21,134 bases of DNA from Tritrichomonas musculus (Eukaryota; Parabasalia; Tritrichomonadida; Tritrichomonadidae). Position 1 is the first letter of the stretch; every line of letters begins with the position of its first letter. The position numbers and the translations under genes were made by a program. The notes under the pieces were generated by a model. The model was not told the origin of the DNA. It saw nothing but the letters and a program-made list of their open reading frames with translations, and made no database searches. This document shows, piece by piece, positions 20,619 through 21,134 of the stretch. The DNA lies in assembly GCA_039105265.1 (NCBI GenBank), contig JAPFFF010000508.1, positions 1 through 21,134 on the forward strand, read 5' to 3'.

Positions 20619-21134
20619 GTTGAATCTTATGATTAAACTGCAGTTCTTGTTGAATCTTATTATTAAACTGCAGTTCTCGTTGCATCTGATGATTCAACTG
20701 CAGTTCTCGTTGCATCTGATGATTCAACTGCAGTTCTCGTTGCATCTGATGATTCAACTGCAGTTCTCGTTGAATCTGATGATTTCAACTGCAGTTCTCG
20801 TTGAATCTGATTATTCAACTGCAAGTTCTTGTTGCATCTGATGATTCAACTGCTAGTTCTCGTTGAATCTGATGATTCAACTGCAGTTTCTCGTTGCATC
20901 TGATGATTCAACTGCAGTTCTCGTTGAATCTGATGATTCAACTGCAGTTGTCGTTGAATCTGATGATTCAACTGCAGTTCTGTTGCATCTGATGATTCAA
21001 CTGCAGTTCTCGTTGAATCTGATGATTCAACTGTAGTTCTCGTTGCATCTGAATGATTCAACTGCAGTTCTCGATGAATCTGATGATTCAACTGTAGTTC
21101 TCGTTGAAATCTGATGATTCAACTGCAGTTCTCA
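20580..21134. repeat. Irregular, indel-rich right end of the array
   Basis: About 18 units with frequent one-base length changes: extra bases in the units starting at 20769, 20800, 20831, 20862, 21042 and 21103, one missing base in the unit at 20953, the hybrid unit at 20580 and a substitution near 21074 (CGATG for CGTTG). The unit types themselves are ordinary A- and C-type. Scattered single-base insertions, many next to the same base, look like raw long-read errors in a low-coverage contig end. Older, unhomogenised units at the edge of an array are the alternative. Confidence 0.85.

Larger units (their letters stand above)
1..21134. repeat. 30-bp tandem array (minisatellite/satellite), about 704 units, filling the window
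   Basis: Every part of the window reads as the same 30-base unit, head to tail, with no spacer and no unique sequence. By phase I count 475 exact-length units at 1-14250, one 29-base unit at 14251-14279, 210 exact-length units at 14280-20579 and about 18 irregular units at 20580-21134. The consensus is the unit at 1-30: it starts GTTGCATC, has the palindrome AACTGCAGTT at unit positions 18-27 and ends TTCTC. Most units differ from consensus at none to three positions, mainly 5 (C/A), 23 (C/T), 28 (C/G), 30 (C/T) and 14 (A/G). There is one CpG per unit, made by the last base of one unit and the first of the next. Period, head-to-tail order and the recurrence of the same variants in blocks fit a satellite shaped by unequal exchange or replication slippage. 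The host is not identifiable. Confidence 0.98.

Noticed and set aside
20846-21091. 81-codon minus frame in the irregular end with mixed ELQLN and TAVESSD peptides
   Set aside because: It switches frames at the small indels and so only reflects the unreliable end sequence.
1-21134. CRISPR array
   Set aside because: The period is near a CRISPR repeat length, but units abut with no unique spacers and there are no cas genes.
1-21134. Plus-strand VASDDSTAVL / VESDDSTAVL repeat, and minus-strand RTAVESSDAT repeat, as a Ser/Thr/Asp-rich surface protein
   Set aside because: The composition looks protein-like, but both frames are stopped by every TTATTATTAAAC and TTATGATTAAAC unit, dozens of times. 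At most an ancestral unit could have coded in these frames.
1-21134. Telomeric repeat
   Set aside because: The unit is 30 bases and lacks the short G-rich strand of known telomere repeats.
1-21134. C/D-box snoRNA cluster (CTGATGA in each unit resembles a C box next to CTGA)
   Set aside because: The C-box and D-box likeness overlap in the same bases, leaving no guide region, and 30 bases is too short for a snoRNA unit.
1-21134. Concatemer artefact of a single sequencing read
   Set aside because: Variants are shared in ordered blocks kilobases apart with nearly no indels to 20,579, which fits inherited duplications. Amplification noise on one unit would not give this pattern. Copy number may still be wrong.
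1-21134. Transposon, retroelement or viral remnant
   Set aside because: No terminal repeats, target-site duplications or recognisable enzyme motifs in any frame.

Overview
The whole 21,134-base window is one tandem array of a 30-base unit, about 704 copies end to end, with no unique flanking sequence. The consensus unit is the one at 1-30. It is about 43% G+C, its positions 18-27 are the palindrome AACTGCAGTT (centred on a PstI site), and in half or nearly half of the units its positions 1-20 form an 8-4-8 hairpin. I see no rRNA, tRNA, transposon, CRISPR, promoter or terminator, and no conventional gene. The kind of sequence (kilobases of near-identical short units with nested higher-order repeats) fits a eukaryotic minisatellite or satellite, or less likely the internal repeat of a very large repetitive protein gene. 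The organism cannot be named from this sequence. A contig made only of repeat is typical of an unplaced long-read contig.

Units differ at a few recurrent positions: 5 (C or A, giving 'C-type' and 'A-type' units), 23 (C to T), 28 (C to G), 30 (C to T), 14 (A to G), 2 (T to C), 4 (G to T), and a linked set at 10, 13 and 17. The order of variants works as a barcode and exposes nested duplications. Layout from the left: edge 1-240; block alpha1 241-3000; beta1 3001-5070; beta2 5161-7260; a divergent junction cluster 7291-7710; delta1 7711-9600; alpha2 9361-11820 (9,120 bases from alpha1); a mosaic 11821-13920; a partial beta3 13921-14609; a run of ten identical units 14610-14909; delta2 14910-16739 (about 7,140 bases from delta1); then block epsilon 16740-20579, built from 630-, 360- and 120-base higher-order units. 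The last 555 bases (20580-21134) carry about nine small length changes, against a single one-base deletion (14251-14279) in the previous 20.58 kb. This looks like an unpolished contig end.

Because 30 is a multiple of three, four of the six frames are open in the consensus. Only one survives all the common variants: the minus-strand frame coding the decapeptide ELQLNHQMQR and relatives. It is open from about 20568 down to the left edge except for one frameshift (about 14,260) and two stops (7550-7552 and 7358-7360). I record these open frames as candidates, not genes: by my count only 6 of the 90 possible single substitutions in the unit would create a stop in that frame, so long openness is weak evidence of coding. 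No genes work together here; the biology visible is that of the array itself: amplification, homogenisation and possible secondary structure.
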